A stretch of 64,000 nucleotides of DNA from Planctomycetota bacterium (GTDB lineage Bacteria; Planctomycetota; PUPC01; JACPCR01), in assembly GCA_016179685.1 (NCBI GenBank), contig JACPCR010000055.1, forward strand, positions 1 to 64,000. Reading direction: 5' to 3'. Shown one piece after another: positions 42,669 through 52,500 of this stretch. Numbering within the stretch: position 1 is the stretch's first letter; each line of letters begins with the position of its first letter. Both the position numbers and the translations under genes were made by a program. The notes beneath the pieces are model-generated. The model did not search any database. It worked only from the letters and a program-made list of their open reading frames with translations, and was not told the origin of the DNA.

Positions 42669-44057
42669 CTAAGCTTCCGGAGAGGCGTTCAAGGACTTGA
42701 AGATTTCAATCGCGCGCCGGAGCTGCTTGTCCGGCGTCCAGCCGGATGGCAGGGAAGGCGGGCCTGCGCCAGGCTCGGCCTCACCCGGAGGTCCCGACTC
42801 GGCCCCACCGGCGGGCCGTGTTTCCGCGCTGGGAGTGCGAAGGACCTCCGATTCGTTCCTTTGCTGGACTAATTCTTTCAGCTCCTCGGGAGTCAGGTCA
42901 ACGACCACGTCGGGGATCACGCCCCAGACATCCGATTCCTTGGCGCCCTCGGTCCGGTGGATATTGCGGCCGAGAGGCGTGTAGTAGTAGGCCGTAGTCA
43001 GCTTCAGCTTGTGATTGTCCCCCGCTTCGTCCAGGTTGATAATGCTCTGAACGGACCCTTTTCCAAAGCTCCGTGAGCCTACAATGGTCCCTCGCTTGCG
43101 GTCCTGGATGCAGCCCGCGACGATCTCCGAGGCGCTGGCGCTCCCCTTGTTGATGAGAACGACGAGCGGAATGGCGGGATAGTCGTCATCCGAACGCGCC
43201 AGGTATTTCTTGAACGAATCCCGGGCCCGGCCCTTCGTGAACACAATGAGATCGTCTCGGATGAATCGATCCGCCATCTCAATGGCCACATTCAGAAGTC
43301 CCCCTGGATTGAAACGCAGGTCGAGAATAAGGCCCTTCAGGTCGCGGCTCGAGTTGGAAGTTAGGCGTTTCATGGCCTCGTCCAGGGCCGGCATGGTCTT
43401 TTCCTGGAACTGATTGACGCGGATGTAGCCGATGCCCTCCGCCTCGTCCACCCAAAAGTTCCAGCCTCGGCCATCAGCGGCCCGGCAAAGTCCCTTGACG
43501 CTCTGCACCTCGATCCGTGCCCGCGTCAGCGTGATCTTCCGGACATCCTTGGACCCCTCCTGCGACTCGTGATGAAGGCTCAGGGTCACCTTCGTTCCGG
43601 CCCGCCCCCGCAGTTTGGCAATGGCGTTCTCCTGCGTGATCCCTTCGGTGGACTCGTCGTTGATCGTGAGAATCCTGTCCCCGGCGAGAACCCCGGCCTT
43701 GAACGCGGGGGTGTCCTCGATCGGGGTGATGACCGTGAGCTGCTGGTTGCGGATGGCAATGACAATTCCCAAGCCCTCGTATTCTCCCTCGGTATCCACC
43801 TGAAGCTCTTCGGCTTCCTTCGGCGGGAGATACTGGGAATAGGGGTCGAGTGTGCTGACGACGCCATCGAGCGCGCCCTGAAAAAGCTCCTCATCCTTCA
43901 CTTCCTCGACGTAATGGGACCGAATTTTCTCCATCATCTCGGCCAGCAGAAGGAACTGAGGAAAAAGGTTCTCTTCCTTGCGCTTGCGCACCGGGCCCAT
44001 GCTCAGGACGATCAGCGCGACGATGACGGTGACCCATACGGTTTCCCTTCGAGGCAT
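42669..44057 (-). CDS. S41 carboxy-terminal processing protease (CtpA-like)
   Basis: 462 residues from ATG 44057. An N-terminal membrane helix (VWVTVIVALIVLSMG) is followed by a PDZ domain (EYEGLGIVIAIRNQQLTVI, PAFKAGVLAGDRILTIND) and the S41 core, with Ser in INKGSASASEIVAG and Lys in GSRSFGKGSVQ. It cleaves C-termini of envelope proteins outside the cytosol. The C-terminus is an extra Pro/Gly/Glu-rich tail of ~55 residues. Confidence 0.92.
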   Translation of the reverse strand: MPRRETVWVTVIVALIVLSMGPVRKRKEENLFPQFLLLAEMMEKIRSHYVEEVKDEELFQGALDGVVSTLDPYSQYLPPKEAEELQVDTEGEYEGLGIVIAIRNQQLTVITPIEDTPAFKAGVLAGDRILTINDESTEGITQENAIAKLRGRAGTKVTLSLHHESQEGSKDVRKITLTRARIEVQSVKGLCRAADGRGWNFWVDEAEGIGYIRVNQFQEKTMPALDEAMKRLTSNSSRDLKGLILDLRFNPGGLLNVAIEMADRFIRDDLIVFTKGRARDSFKKYLARSDDDYPAIPLVVLINKGSASASEIVAGCIQDRKRGTIVGSRSFGKGSVQSIINLDEAGDNHKLKLTTAYYYTPLGRNIHRTEGAKESDVWGVIPDVVVDLTPEELKELVQQRNESEVLRTPSAETRPAGGAESGPPGEAEPGAGPPSLPSGWTPDKQLRRAIEIFKSLNASPEA

Positions 44058-44151
44058 GGCTAAAACCTTGGGAAAGTAGACATTTCCCTCGCGGTGGCGG
44101 GTGCCGGACAGAAGGCTGTAATTCGCACCGGTGTGGGAGGGGTTCAAGAGT

Positions 44152-44194
44152 CAATCCGTTCATCAGTAGTGCGGCACTCTTGATGAACGGATTG
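44152..44194. repeat. Hairpin with 14-bp perfect arms, left of tRNA-Phe
   Basis: caatccgttcatca (44152-44165) pairs with tgatgaacggattg (44181-44194); the loop contains agtgcggcact. Its arms share GTTCATCA with the 44536 hairpin on the other side of the tRNA. Confidence 0.85.
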
Positions 44195-44339
44195 GCCGGG
44201 GAATTCCGAAACACGTGCCCCAACAGGGACGGAATGATAAGCCGGGGGAGGTACTCAGGCTGCGAAGTGGCGAGCGCTTCTGGGAGAGCGCCGCCCGAAG
44301 CGAAGGACGAGAGCCTGGCGGCTGACTTCAGACAACGGA

Positions 44340-44412
<73 letters not shown>

Positions 44413-44535
44413 ACGGGGTCCCCGACCTGCAAGCCAGGTACCCGCTGAAAACTTTGAGCAAATTATACCGAGACCCCACCGGTTGTCTACCTGCAAATGG
44501 GGTTGTGGAACATGGCCGCGTTCAGCATCATGACC

Positions 44536-44585
44536 CTCGTATCCCTGTTCATCAGTGCACCAGCACCGATGAACAGGGATACGAG
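44536..44585. repeat. Hairpin with 18-bp perfect arms, right of tRNA-Phe
   Basis: ctcgtatccctgttcatc (44536-44553) pairs exactly with 44568-44585. The 14-base loop agtgcaccagcacc is the hairpin-family core. The outer sequence tatccctgttca recurs at 26235-26246. Confidence 0.88.
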
Positions 44586-44710
44586 CTGGAAACCCCTCCC
44601 GGACTTGTCCCCATGGGATTCGTCCCGTCGTGAGGGGTCCAGCTAGGAGCGCGGTTTACGAAGCTTGGGGACTCGCATCGCTGTGACAGACAGAAACAGA
44701 ATCGCTTTGA

Positions 44711-44786
44711 ACCGCGGAGAGCACGGAGAAAACCAGCAAAGGGTTTCATCAGAATCCTTCCGTGTCCTCCGTGTCCTCCGTGGTTT
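44711..44786. repeat. Imperfect inverted repeat of the common accgcggag/ctccgtggt type
   Basis: accgcggagagcacggag (44711-44728) faces ctccgtgtcctccgtggt (44767-44784), an intergenic repeat type seen in many bacterial genomes. No gene was found between tRNA-Phe and ribF. Confidence 0.6.
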
Positions 44787-44807
44787 CCCCTTGAGTCTGC
44801 ATCCTCG

Positions 44808-45755
44808 CTAAGATGAAAGTCTCTGCGCCTTAGCGTCAACTAGGATTCGGCGGGCATCCTGCACGTCCCGGGCAATCTGAGCCTTGAGCGCGTCCAGGCT
44901 GGGGAACTTCTCCTCGCCGCGCAGGCGACGGATGAACCGAACTTCCATCTTGCGGCCATAGAGGTCGCCATCGAAGTCCAGCAGATGGACCTCGAGCAAC
45001 ATCTCACCTTGGTCGTGGATCGTGGGCCGAACGCCGATGTTGGCCACGGCTGGACGCTCTTCGCCTTCCACCTCGACGCGGCACGCGTAAACGCCGCGCG
45101 GCGGAAGCAGCTCCTGAGGTGGCGACAGATTCGCCGTGGGGAAACCGATGTGCCGGCCGCGGCACTCGCCGGACCTGACGGGCCCGAAGACGCTGAAAGG
45201 TCGGCCCAGCATGGCCTCGGCCTGGTCGAGATGCCCGGAGGCAATGGCCTGTCGGATGGCGGTGCTGCTCGGAAGCAGCCAGCCCCGCCGAACCTGTTCG
45301 CAGGCCCGGACGGAGAATCCGAGTTTCGGGGCGAGGGACTGGAGAAGGTCGACGTTGCCCCGCGCACCCTTGCCGAAACGGCAATCGTAGCCCAGGAGAA
45401 CGCCACGGACGCCCAGCCATCGGACCAGGTATTCCTCGACAAACGGCTCGGCGGCCACAGAGGCCAGTTCCTGGTTGAATTCCAACACCGCGCAGACATC
45501 GATGCCCAGCCGCTCGAAAAGAACCAACCGGTGCTCGAGCGAGGTGATCAGAGGGAGCGGCATCCCGCTGAGGACCGCACGGGGATGCTGATCGAAGGTC
45601 AGGATGACCGATTCCCCCTCCACCTCCCGGGCCCAATCTATCGCCTGCCGGATCACCGCCTGATGACCAAGATGCACGCCGTCAAAGGTTCCCAACGTAA
45701 CGATTGGCCGATTCAGTGGGCGCGGAAGCAGACCTTTTCCAATAAGTCGCAGCAT
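44808..45755 (-). CDS. ribF: Bifunctional riboflavin kinase / FAD synthetase
   Basis: 315 residues, full length. The N-terminal FAD synthetase has VTLGTFDGVHLGHQAVI and GYDCRFGKGARGNVDLL; the C-terminal flavokinase has GRHIGFPTANL, GVYACRVEVEG and VANIGVRPTIHD. It converts riboflavin to FMN and FMN to FAD. Its start is 7 bp from the LysM gene stop on the same strand. Confidence 0.94.
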   Translation of the reverse strand: MLRLIGKGLLPRPLNRPIVTLGTFDGVHLGHQAVIRQAIDWAREVEGESVILTFDQHPRAVLSGMPLPLITSLEHRLVLFERLGIDVCAVLEFNQELASVAAEPFVEEYLVRWLGVRGVLLGYDCRFGKGARGNVDLLQSLAPKLGFSVRACEQVRRGWLLPSSTAIRQAIASGHLDQAEAMLGRPFSVFGPVRSGECRGRHIGFPTANLSPPQELLPPRGVYACRVEVEGEERPAVANIGVRPTIHDQGEMLLEVHLLDFDGDLYGRKMEVRFIRRLRGEEKFPSLDALKAQIARDVQDARRILVDAKAQRLSS

Positions 45756-45761
45756 GGGACT

Positions 45762-46904
45762 CTATGGGATCACCAGGGTCACGCCCGAGCGGATGGTTCT
45801 GGGATTCTTGACCACCTTCCGGTTCGCCTCCAGGATTTGTCCCCATTTCTGAGTCGTTCCGTAGAAACGCTTGGAGACCATGGCCAGGGTGTCACCGGGG
45901 GCCATGGTATAGGTTCGGGTCTGTCCAGCAGGGTTTTCCGAAGTCGAATCCTGAGCGAAGAGGGGTGAAGTCTCATCCCCCTTCGGCGGCTCGGGGCTGC
46001 CGGGACCTGCGAGAGTGGACCGCGGACCACCCGCTTGAAGCGACTGAAGACCGGCGGTCGTCGTGCCCCGAGGAAACGATACGGGAGACCCAGACCCCGC
46101 GGCGGTCACCGGTGCGGGAGAATTTTCTTCCGGCATCGAGGACTGCGCGGGCTGCCGCGGGCCGGAAGAGGGCGGGCTGACCGGCGACGAGGGTGTGGGA
46201 GACCCTTCGAACCGTCTCATGGCGGGTGACAGGCCCTCGACGGCCCCGGCATGCGTCTGCCGTGTCCCGCGTTCCGGAATGATCAGTTCCATGCCGACGC
46301 GAAGCTTGGATGGGTTTTTCAAAACCTGGCGATTGGCGTCCGCAATCCGTTTCCACTGCGCCTCGGAGCCGTAATATTTCTTGGCAATGGAAGAGAGGGT
46401 TTCGCCCTTGGTCACCTTGTGGACTCGCCCGGACGGGGAGGAGGGTCCGTCGCCCGCGGCGTCGGTCACACCGGACACCCGGGCCGGCTCATCCGGCCGC
46501 GGAGCAACGCTTGGCTTGCTGCCTGGCCCGGGCAGGTTGGCTGTTCCCTGGCCCGCCGAAGAGCTGCCCGCCCGGGACCCGCCCATGCGAACGGTGAAGC
46601 GATTCGGATTCGACCCCGAGGAGGGTCCCGCGGCGACGTCGCGCTCGGTCTGGGAATGATGGCCGGCCTGGGGCACGCTCGAGGCCGCGGCATTCTCCGC
46701 CGGCTTGAAATCTTCAATCTCATCCCAGATTTCCGTGGGGTCCACGCCGGAAGGGTCGCCCTCCTTCGCTGCGGGCGGGCCCGAAGTAGACGCGGAATCC
46801 TTCGGGTCCGGCCGGGCAGACCAGGGATTCCAGGTGACCAGCAAGAACGCGATCACGCCGACACCAATCACAATGGCAATGGCAATCAAGCGGTGGGTCC
46901 GCAT
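45762..46904 (-). CDS. LysM-domain protein, membrane-anchored, two LysM modules
   Basis: 380 residues from ATG 46904, with gggagg in front. One N-terminal helix (LIAIAIVIGVGVIAFLLV), then a long Ser/Pro/Gly-rich, likely disordered stretch, with LysM 1 at ~175-230 (KVTKGETLSSIAKKYYGSEAQWKRI) and LysM 2 at the C-terminus (TMAPGDTLAMVSKRFYGTTQKWGQI). LysM binds peptidoglycan. The protein has no enzyme domain, so it may be a cell-wall adaptor. Confidence 0.85.
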   Translation of the reverse strand: MRTHRLIAIAIVIGVGVIAFLLVTWNPWSARPDPKDSASTSGPPAAKEGDPSGVDPTEIWDEIEDFKPAENAAASSVPQAGHHSQTERDVAAGPSSGSNPNRFTVRMGGSRAGSSSAGQGTANLPGPGSKPSVAPRPDEPARVSGVTDAAGDGPSSPSGRVHKVTKGETLSSIAKKYYGSEAQWKRIADANRQVLKNPSKLRVGMELIIPERGTRQTHAGAVEGLSPAMRRFEGSPTPSSPVSPPSSGPRQPAQSSMPEENSPAPVTAAGSGSPVSFPRGTTTAGLQSLQAGGPRSTLAGPGSPEPPKGDETSPLFAQDSTSENPAGQTRTYTMAPGDTLAMVSKRFYGTTQKWGQILEANRKVVKNPRTIRSGVTLVIP

Positions 46905-47125
46905 GCTTTCCTCCCTCGAACAAGAATAACGGGTCACGCAGGGCGCGGGACCAAACTGGATGAAGTACCCGTGCTGGCGGGCGGAAACGAGGCGGGGAAA
47001 GGCGAGAGGGAGAGGCCTGGGAAAGAGAGGGCAGGGTCAGAGCGGGCCTGGCGGTCCGGCTTTCAACTCAAGCGGACGAAAGCATAGCACAAGTCATGAT
47101 CGGCAACAACACGAAACGCGGCGCG

Positions 47126-48151
47126 TCAGAACCGGACTCCGAGCTTGATGCTTCCATGGGGCGACTCATCCACCCGACGCCAGGCCTCCACGGCCTCGGA
47201 GAAGGGAACGACCGGCTGGAGGATTTCCTGCGTCTGGAAGCGGCCGGCGCAGAGCATTCGCCAGGACGCGGCTTCGATTCGCGCCCAGCTCCACCGGGGA
47301 TGCTCGCGATTGGGGTCGCTGCATCCGCGGGCGAACAGGAGGTTCGGGCGGTTGAAATGGGCCTCGCGGCCGAAATCGATGCCGCCGGTGCAGGCCTTGG
47401 GGTAGGCCACGGCGACGACGTTGCCACCGAAGGCCACGCCGCGGATGGCGTGGTGGAGGGCATTGTAATTGCCGCTGACCTCGAGACAGACGTCGGCGCC
47501 CCTTTTGTCGGTCAGGCGGCGGATTTCGGCCCCGGCGTCAGCCTTCAAAGGGTCCACACCCACGTCCGCTCCGTATTTCAGAGCCAGGTCCCGGCGAGGC
47601 TCGATGGGATCGACCACGATGACCTTCTCAGCGCCCTGATGCTGTGCGCACTGGGCGATCAGCATTCCGATGGCCCCCAGCCCAAACACGGCCACGTTGT
47701 CGCCCAGGCGTACCTGACCGTCGCGGACCGCCGCGAGCGCGAAGCAAACGGGGTCGAAGCAGACGGCGGCGTGCCAAGGCATGCCTGGGGTGAGGAGGAG
47801 GGCCGTATCCGGCCAGGTACAAGTTTCCCGCAACGGTGAATGGGCCGACACGCGGTCGCCGATCCTCAGTCGGGTGACTTCGGAGCCCACCTCGACGACC
47901 TCGCCGACGATCATGTTACCCAGCCCGCGGGGGAAGCGCTTCGGGTTGTCCGCGGGGACGAACATCTGCCACTCGGAGTCGTAACGTGTGTCTTTGAAGG
48001 GACTTTCGTCACGGTACTCGATCAACTCCGTCCCGTGCTTGAAGGCGCCAAACAGCGAACGCACACGCACCTGCTTCGGCCCAAGTTCCGGCTCCGAGTA
48101 GTCGCGGTATCCGGCGGTCCGAGACGCGGGGGCATACAGTTCCTTCGGCAT
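47126..48151 (-). CDS. Zinc-type alcohol dehydrogenase (MDR family)
   Basis: 341 residues from ATG 48151, 8 bases after GGAG. GroES-like N-terminal half (GNMIVGEVVEVGSEVTRLRIGDRVSAHSP) and a Rossmann half with NVAVFGLGAIGMLIAQCA and KVIVVDP. Medium-chain dehydrogenase/reductase of unknown substrate; the usual catalytic Cys near residue 40 is not evident, so a sugar- or sorbitol-type role is possible. It ends with ESPHGSIKLGVRF. Confidence 0.82.
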   Translation of the reverse strand: MPKELYAPASRTAGYRDYSEPELGPKQVRVRSLFGAFKHGTELIEYRDESPFKDTRYDSEWQMFVPADNPKRFPRGLGNMIVGEVVEVGSEVTRLRIGDRVSAHSPLRETCTWPDTALLLTPGMPWHAAVCFDPVCFALAAVRDGQVRLGDNVAVFGLGAIGMLIAQCAQHQGAEKVIVVDPIEPRRDLALKYGADVGVDPLKADAGAEIRRLTDKRGADVCLEVSGNYNALHHAIRGVAFGGNVVAVAYPKACTGGIDFGREAHFNRPNLLFARGCSDPNREHPRWSWARIEAASWRMLCAGRFQTQEILQPVVPFSEAVEAWRRVDESPHGSIKLGVRF

Positions 48152-48642
48152 GAGGTTTTCTCCTTCTATTTCTATCTCTCGACAGGCCCGGCGGCAAAAA
48201 GGGTTCAACCCGGGAAGATTTTATCAACGAGCGCACGCCGACAAAAGTGGACGTGCTGCCGTGAAATGCCTCTGTCTGGAAACCTTGGGCACGATGCCGC
48301 TTTATCACAGAGAAGACCCTGTGGAGGGGTGTCCCCGCCATTGGCGGGTCGGCGCGAAGTGCCTCATGAAATCCACTTCGAACGCGATCCCGATCCAGAC
48401 CCCGGCGCGCGCTGACGAAGAGCCCAAATTCTTGGCCATTCTTCGGTAACTGGAACCTCCTGTTTCTCTCTGTCACAACGAAGCCGGTCCGCAAGCTTCG
48501 TACATCGCGCTGCTGACTGATAACTGAAAAGTGCTTACTGATGCTTGCTCACTGATGACCGATGACCGACTCCCATGTTTGCGCGCCTCGCCGGGCATGA
48601 ATAAGATACCCACTGGAACGAGCCCGGGGCAACCGTCACGAA
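48152..48642. other. Gene-free stretch
   Basis: 490 bp in which I see no supported gene or RNA. It contains repeated short words (ctgatgac, ctgatgc) near 48500-48570. Confidence 0.5.
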
Positions 48643-48825
48643 TTGACGCCGGAGGAGGAGGCGAGGGCGCGACGGGAAGAAGCGGAAGCCCGGATGGCCG
48701 TGAAGGCCGAAGCGCGGCAGGCCTCGGAGGCCCGGGAGAAGCAAGCCGAGGCCCGTGGAGCGGCGGAGGCCGAACCGAGGCGGCTCGCCCTGGAGCTCGA
48801 GCCCCTGCGCGCGGGCATGAAAAGG
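48643..48825 (+). pseudogene. Possible remnant of a Uma2-family endonuclease C-terminus
   Basis: The frame starts TPEEEARARREEAEARM and continues as a charged, Ala/Glu/Arg-rich coiled coil ending LALELEPLR. Full-length Uma2 (DUF820) proteins end in just such a segment, often introduced by TPEEE. No nuclease core precedes it, so it would be a leftover fragment. A low-complexity chance match cannot be excluded. Confidence 0.35.
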
Positions 48826-48856
48826 GGGGGACCATCGGGGGTGGTAAACACGTGGG

Positions 48857-48874
48857 GAAGTGCACTCGCATTTC
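48857..48874. repeat. 7-4-7 hairpin-family member
   Basis: gaagtgc-actc-gcatttc with one G-T pair in the arms. Lies ~70 bp before the small membrane protein gene. Confidence 0.75.
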
Positions 48875-48943
48875 TTCCCTGTTCCGTTTCGTTCCGTGAC
48901 CGGCGTGTGGATCAAGGACGTAAAGAAGACTGAGAGCTTGGCC

Positions 48944-49522
48944 ATGTTTCGCCTGTTTGTCCTGGGTTCGGTGGTCTCGTCAGTTTTTCTGGCTGCGGCA
49001 GCCGTCCTCGGGCTAACTACGCCCGTCCTGCCCCGCGATTCCTTCGTGTCCCGGCATGTCCTCCCCGGCCTCCTCGCGGTCCTGCTCGGCTGCTTTCTCC
49101 TTTCCATGGGCCTGTTTTACTTCTTCGGAATAGCGGGCCCGGTCCGTGAGGCTCTGGCGAACCTGGCGGAGTCGCCCCGCTTCCTCGATCGATCCGCACG
49201 GCTGCGGCGAACCGCCATGGCCTGGTCGCTCTGCGGCATCGTCAGCCTGATGGCCACGGCCATCCTGGGCGGAGCGGCCGACGGGATGTTCGTTTCGGCT
49301 GCTTTGCACGGCTGGACGGCCGCTCTGGCCGTGTTGCTAGCAGGGGCGGCCCTGGCTGGGGAGGTCATGACCGTCCGGGCCCAGAGGCGGCTCATGGACG
49401 AGATCGAGGGTGTCCTCGAGCGGCAGGCTTCACCGGTTAAATCCTCCCCTGAGGGTGAACCCGGGCGTCCTTGCTCCCAGGATAATCCTTCCCGACTGTT
49501 ACCGGGACCCCATCGGCCTTGA
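48944..49522 (+). CDS. Small integral membrane protein, unknown function
   Basis: 192 residues from ATG 48944. Four hydrophobic helices: LFVLGSVVSSVFLAAAAVLG, VLPGLLAVLLGCFLLSMGLF, WSLCGIVSLMATAILGG and TAALAVLLAGAALAGEV, each followed by charged loops. There is no recognised family. The start of the next gene (TTG) overlaps its TGA stop, so it is probably co-expressed with the large secreted proteins. Confidence 0.6.
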   Translation: MFRLFVLGSVVSSVFLAAAAVLGLTTPVLPRDSFVSRHVLPGLLAVLLGCFLLSMGLFYFFGIAGPVREALANLAESPRFLDRSARLRRTAMAWSLCGIVSLMATAILGGAADGMFVSAALHGWTAALAVLLAGAALAGEVMTVRAQRRLMDEIEGVLERQASPVKSSPEGEPGRPCSQDNPSRLLPGPHRP

Positions 49523-52500
49523 CCCCTCCCGCCTCCCGCCAACTTCCGAGCGCCCGTAGGGGCTTGCTTCTATTTTGCCTGCTTCTTCCCGGGGCCGACC
49601 GCCCCATGACGGCGCGGGAGACCCCGGTGTCCTATGGCGAACCGGCTCAGGTGGACACCCCGGTCCTGAGAATCCCCATGACGGTCCGTCCGCCGGAAAT
49701 TGACGGGGTGATGTCGCCCGGGGAATGGGAAGATGCCTCCTCCCTGTCGGGCTTCTGGTACGACTTTGCCAACGCCGATTTCCGCTACCTGGCCCCGGTT
49801 CAGACTCAACTCCAGGCCTACGTGGCTTACGACAAGACGCATCTTTACTTCGCCTTCCGGTCGCCCATCTATCCGAGGAACTCCTGGTTGAAGGCCCGTG
49901 GCCGTTTTCCGGACGTCTTGAGCCATCCTCTGTATGGCATTCTCTGGGACGATCACATCGAACTCGAGCTGCGCCCGTATCCTGATCTGGCGGAAGGTTT
50001 CCAGCTTGGCCTTCTGCGCTTCGATGTGAATCCCATCAACTCGACCTGCGACTGGTATTGGTCCCAGCAAGGCGGACAGGACATGAAATGGCAATCGCGG
50101 GCGAAAATCCGTTCCCTGGCTGACGGGGAGCGCTGGGTTATCGAGATAGCGATGCCGCACGCGGAAATGGCTTACGGGAGCTACACGGGCCAAGGCAGGG
50201 ACGGCAAGCCGCTCGTGTCGGTCCCTCCCGCCGATGGCACGATTTATCGGACGTGGATGGTTCGCGGCATCGGGGGCAACGGGGCGTTTTTCAATGCCTT
50301 CGACAACCACATCTGGAACACGACGAAGACACAGCTCGTCTTCGACTCGAAGGCCCCCAGCTTCCAGATTCAGGAGCTGGGCAACATCATGGAGGACACG
50401 CTGGACGTGACCCTGGCCGTGAAGAACCATGACAGCCGGTCTCAGACGGTACAGCTCGGGTTCTTCGTCGAGAACGCGGCCGGAAGGATTTACTCGAGCT
50501 ACGACGCGCCCGAGCTGAAAGATGGCCTCCTTGAACTGGTGCCCGGCGAACGGCGGGAAATCCGACTTCGACAACCCTTTCCCGGAGTGACGGCGGAGGA
50601 CAACGTTCTCTGGTTCGACGTGCGCAGCGCGGGTCAGCCGGCCCGGCAGCTCTTCCGCACGCGCCTCATTCGATTCCACTCGATGGACGGCGGCTCGGTG
50701 TCCGAGCGCAAGTTGGTGTTCGACCCGGGCAGCCCCGATCCGCAGGAAGTCGAGCGCGAGGTGAGTTTTCGGGAGAGACGTCTGGACGTCATCGAGAAGA
50801 TTCGCCCTCCCAGGATGGATTTCGATTTCCGCTGGAACTTTTCGCCGTACACGAAACGGGTGAGCGCCGTGGTCGACCGCGGCATACACGGGGCCAGCGA
50901 GGAGGCCAGAAGGGCCGTCGAAGCCCGCCTCTCGGTGCTGGAGGACAGCTTGGACGAGGACGTGGTGAAGGAGTCCCGGATACCGTTCCAGGGCGACTTT
51001 GCCTGCTTTATGCTCGACCTGCCGGAGTTGGTCGAGGGCGAAAAATACAAGCTCTCGCTTCTCCTGTTCGACGCCAGCCAGCGCATCGTAGGGGAGCGCA
51101 ATCCCGAGCCCTTCGCTTACCGGGTCGAGCCCTGGCAGAACAACCGCATCGGCCTCGACGATGGGCTCTGGGAGCCTTTCACCGCCATTGAAAAGCGGCG
51201 AGATGGTTTCGAGACCTTGAAACACAGGTTCACGCTGTCGTCTTCGGGGCTGCCATCCCAGGTATGGATCAAGCCGGACATTCGGGAATTGCCGTTGGAG
51301 AAGCGCCAGGAGGAGTCGAAGCTGTCTGAGGCCGAGTTGAGCGCTTTGGGCCGAGGCCCCCAACTCCGTGCCCCCATGCGGCTCGAGGTCCTGCTGGGCG
51401 GCCAGCGCGTCTCCGCCCGGGTGAAGGAAGCCGCGCGACTCGTTCGCGCCTGGAAAAGCGAGCTCGAGTACGCCAGCCGCCTGCAGCTCGGCCCCCTGTC
51501 TGCAAGCCTGACCGTGCAATATGACGCCGACGGCGCGCTCCATGGCCGCTTGGTCTACGGAACCGAAAAGGCCGCCGACGTCGAAGGCCTCGAACTCGTG
51601 GCCGACGCGGAAGGACCCGTCGATCTGGCCCTCTCCGAAACGGGTCAGGGAGGCATGGCCGGGGCCGATGCCTGGGAGATCGCTCTCCCGCCCGGGCCGG
51701 GCATCGTCTGGGACAGCACCCGCACCCAGATGGAGCTGATGTACAGCCGTTTCGTGCCTTACTTCTGGTTCGGCAGCGGCGACCGCGGCTGGACCTGGTT
51801 CTGCGACAGCGACCAGGGCTGGCATCTCGACCGCGAGGGATCGAGCCTTCAACTGGAGCGAGACCGCGAGGGCCGCGTGACCTGGCGCGTTCGCTTCATC
51901 AACCATCCCTGCCGAATCAGCGGTAGCCATCGCATCGATTTCTCCATCTTGACGCATCCGGCCAAGCCGAAGCCGCCTGACTTCCGGCACGTCGCCTGGC
52001 ATCACTTCGCCGGGGATGGCTGGGCCGATGGCTACAACCGCGAGCCGATCGACCTGCCGGAGGAATATCTGAAGAGCCGGTGGCACGTGGCCGCCAGCGC
52101 GCCTCGGGGCATGCCCTGGGAGCAGGCGGCGACTTGGCGGAAGGACGACCCGCCTTACCATCGGTACGGCCGCTGGCGCAACGTCGGAGTCTGCCCGGAG
52201 CTGGACCGGGAGTGGGAGGACAAGGCGACTTACTTCTTCGAGAGGCATATCCGGGTGGGCCGCCGAGTCGGCTGGTGGATGGACGAGTACTTCCCCGTGG
52301 CCTTCGGCCGATCCGACAACCTGGCCGCCGGAAACGCCTACCTGCGGCAGGCGGACCGCATTGGCGCCGGCGAGCTGCCGTGGCAGAGCGGCTTCCTCAC
52401 CACGCCCATGCGCAACCACTACAAGCGCCTGGCACGGGTCTTCGCAGCCAACAACGTACCCCAGCGGCAGCATACATGGTCCAATAACGCCGCCACCTTC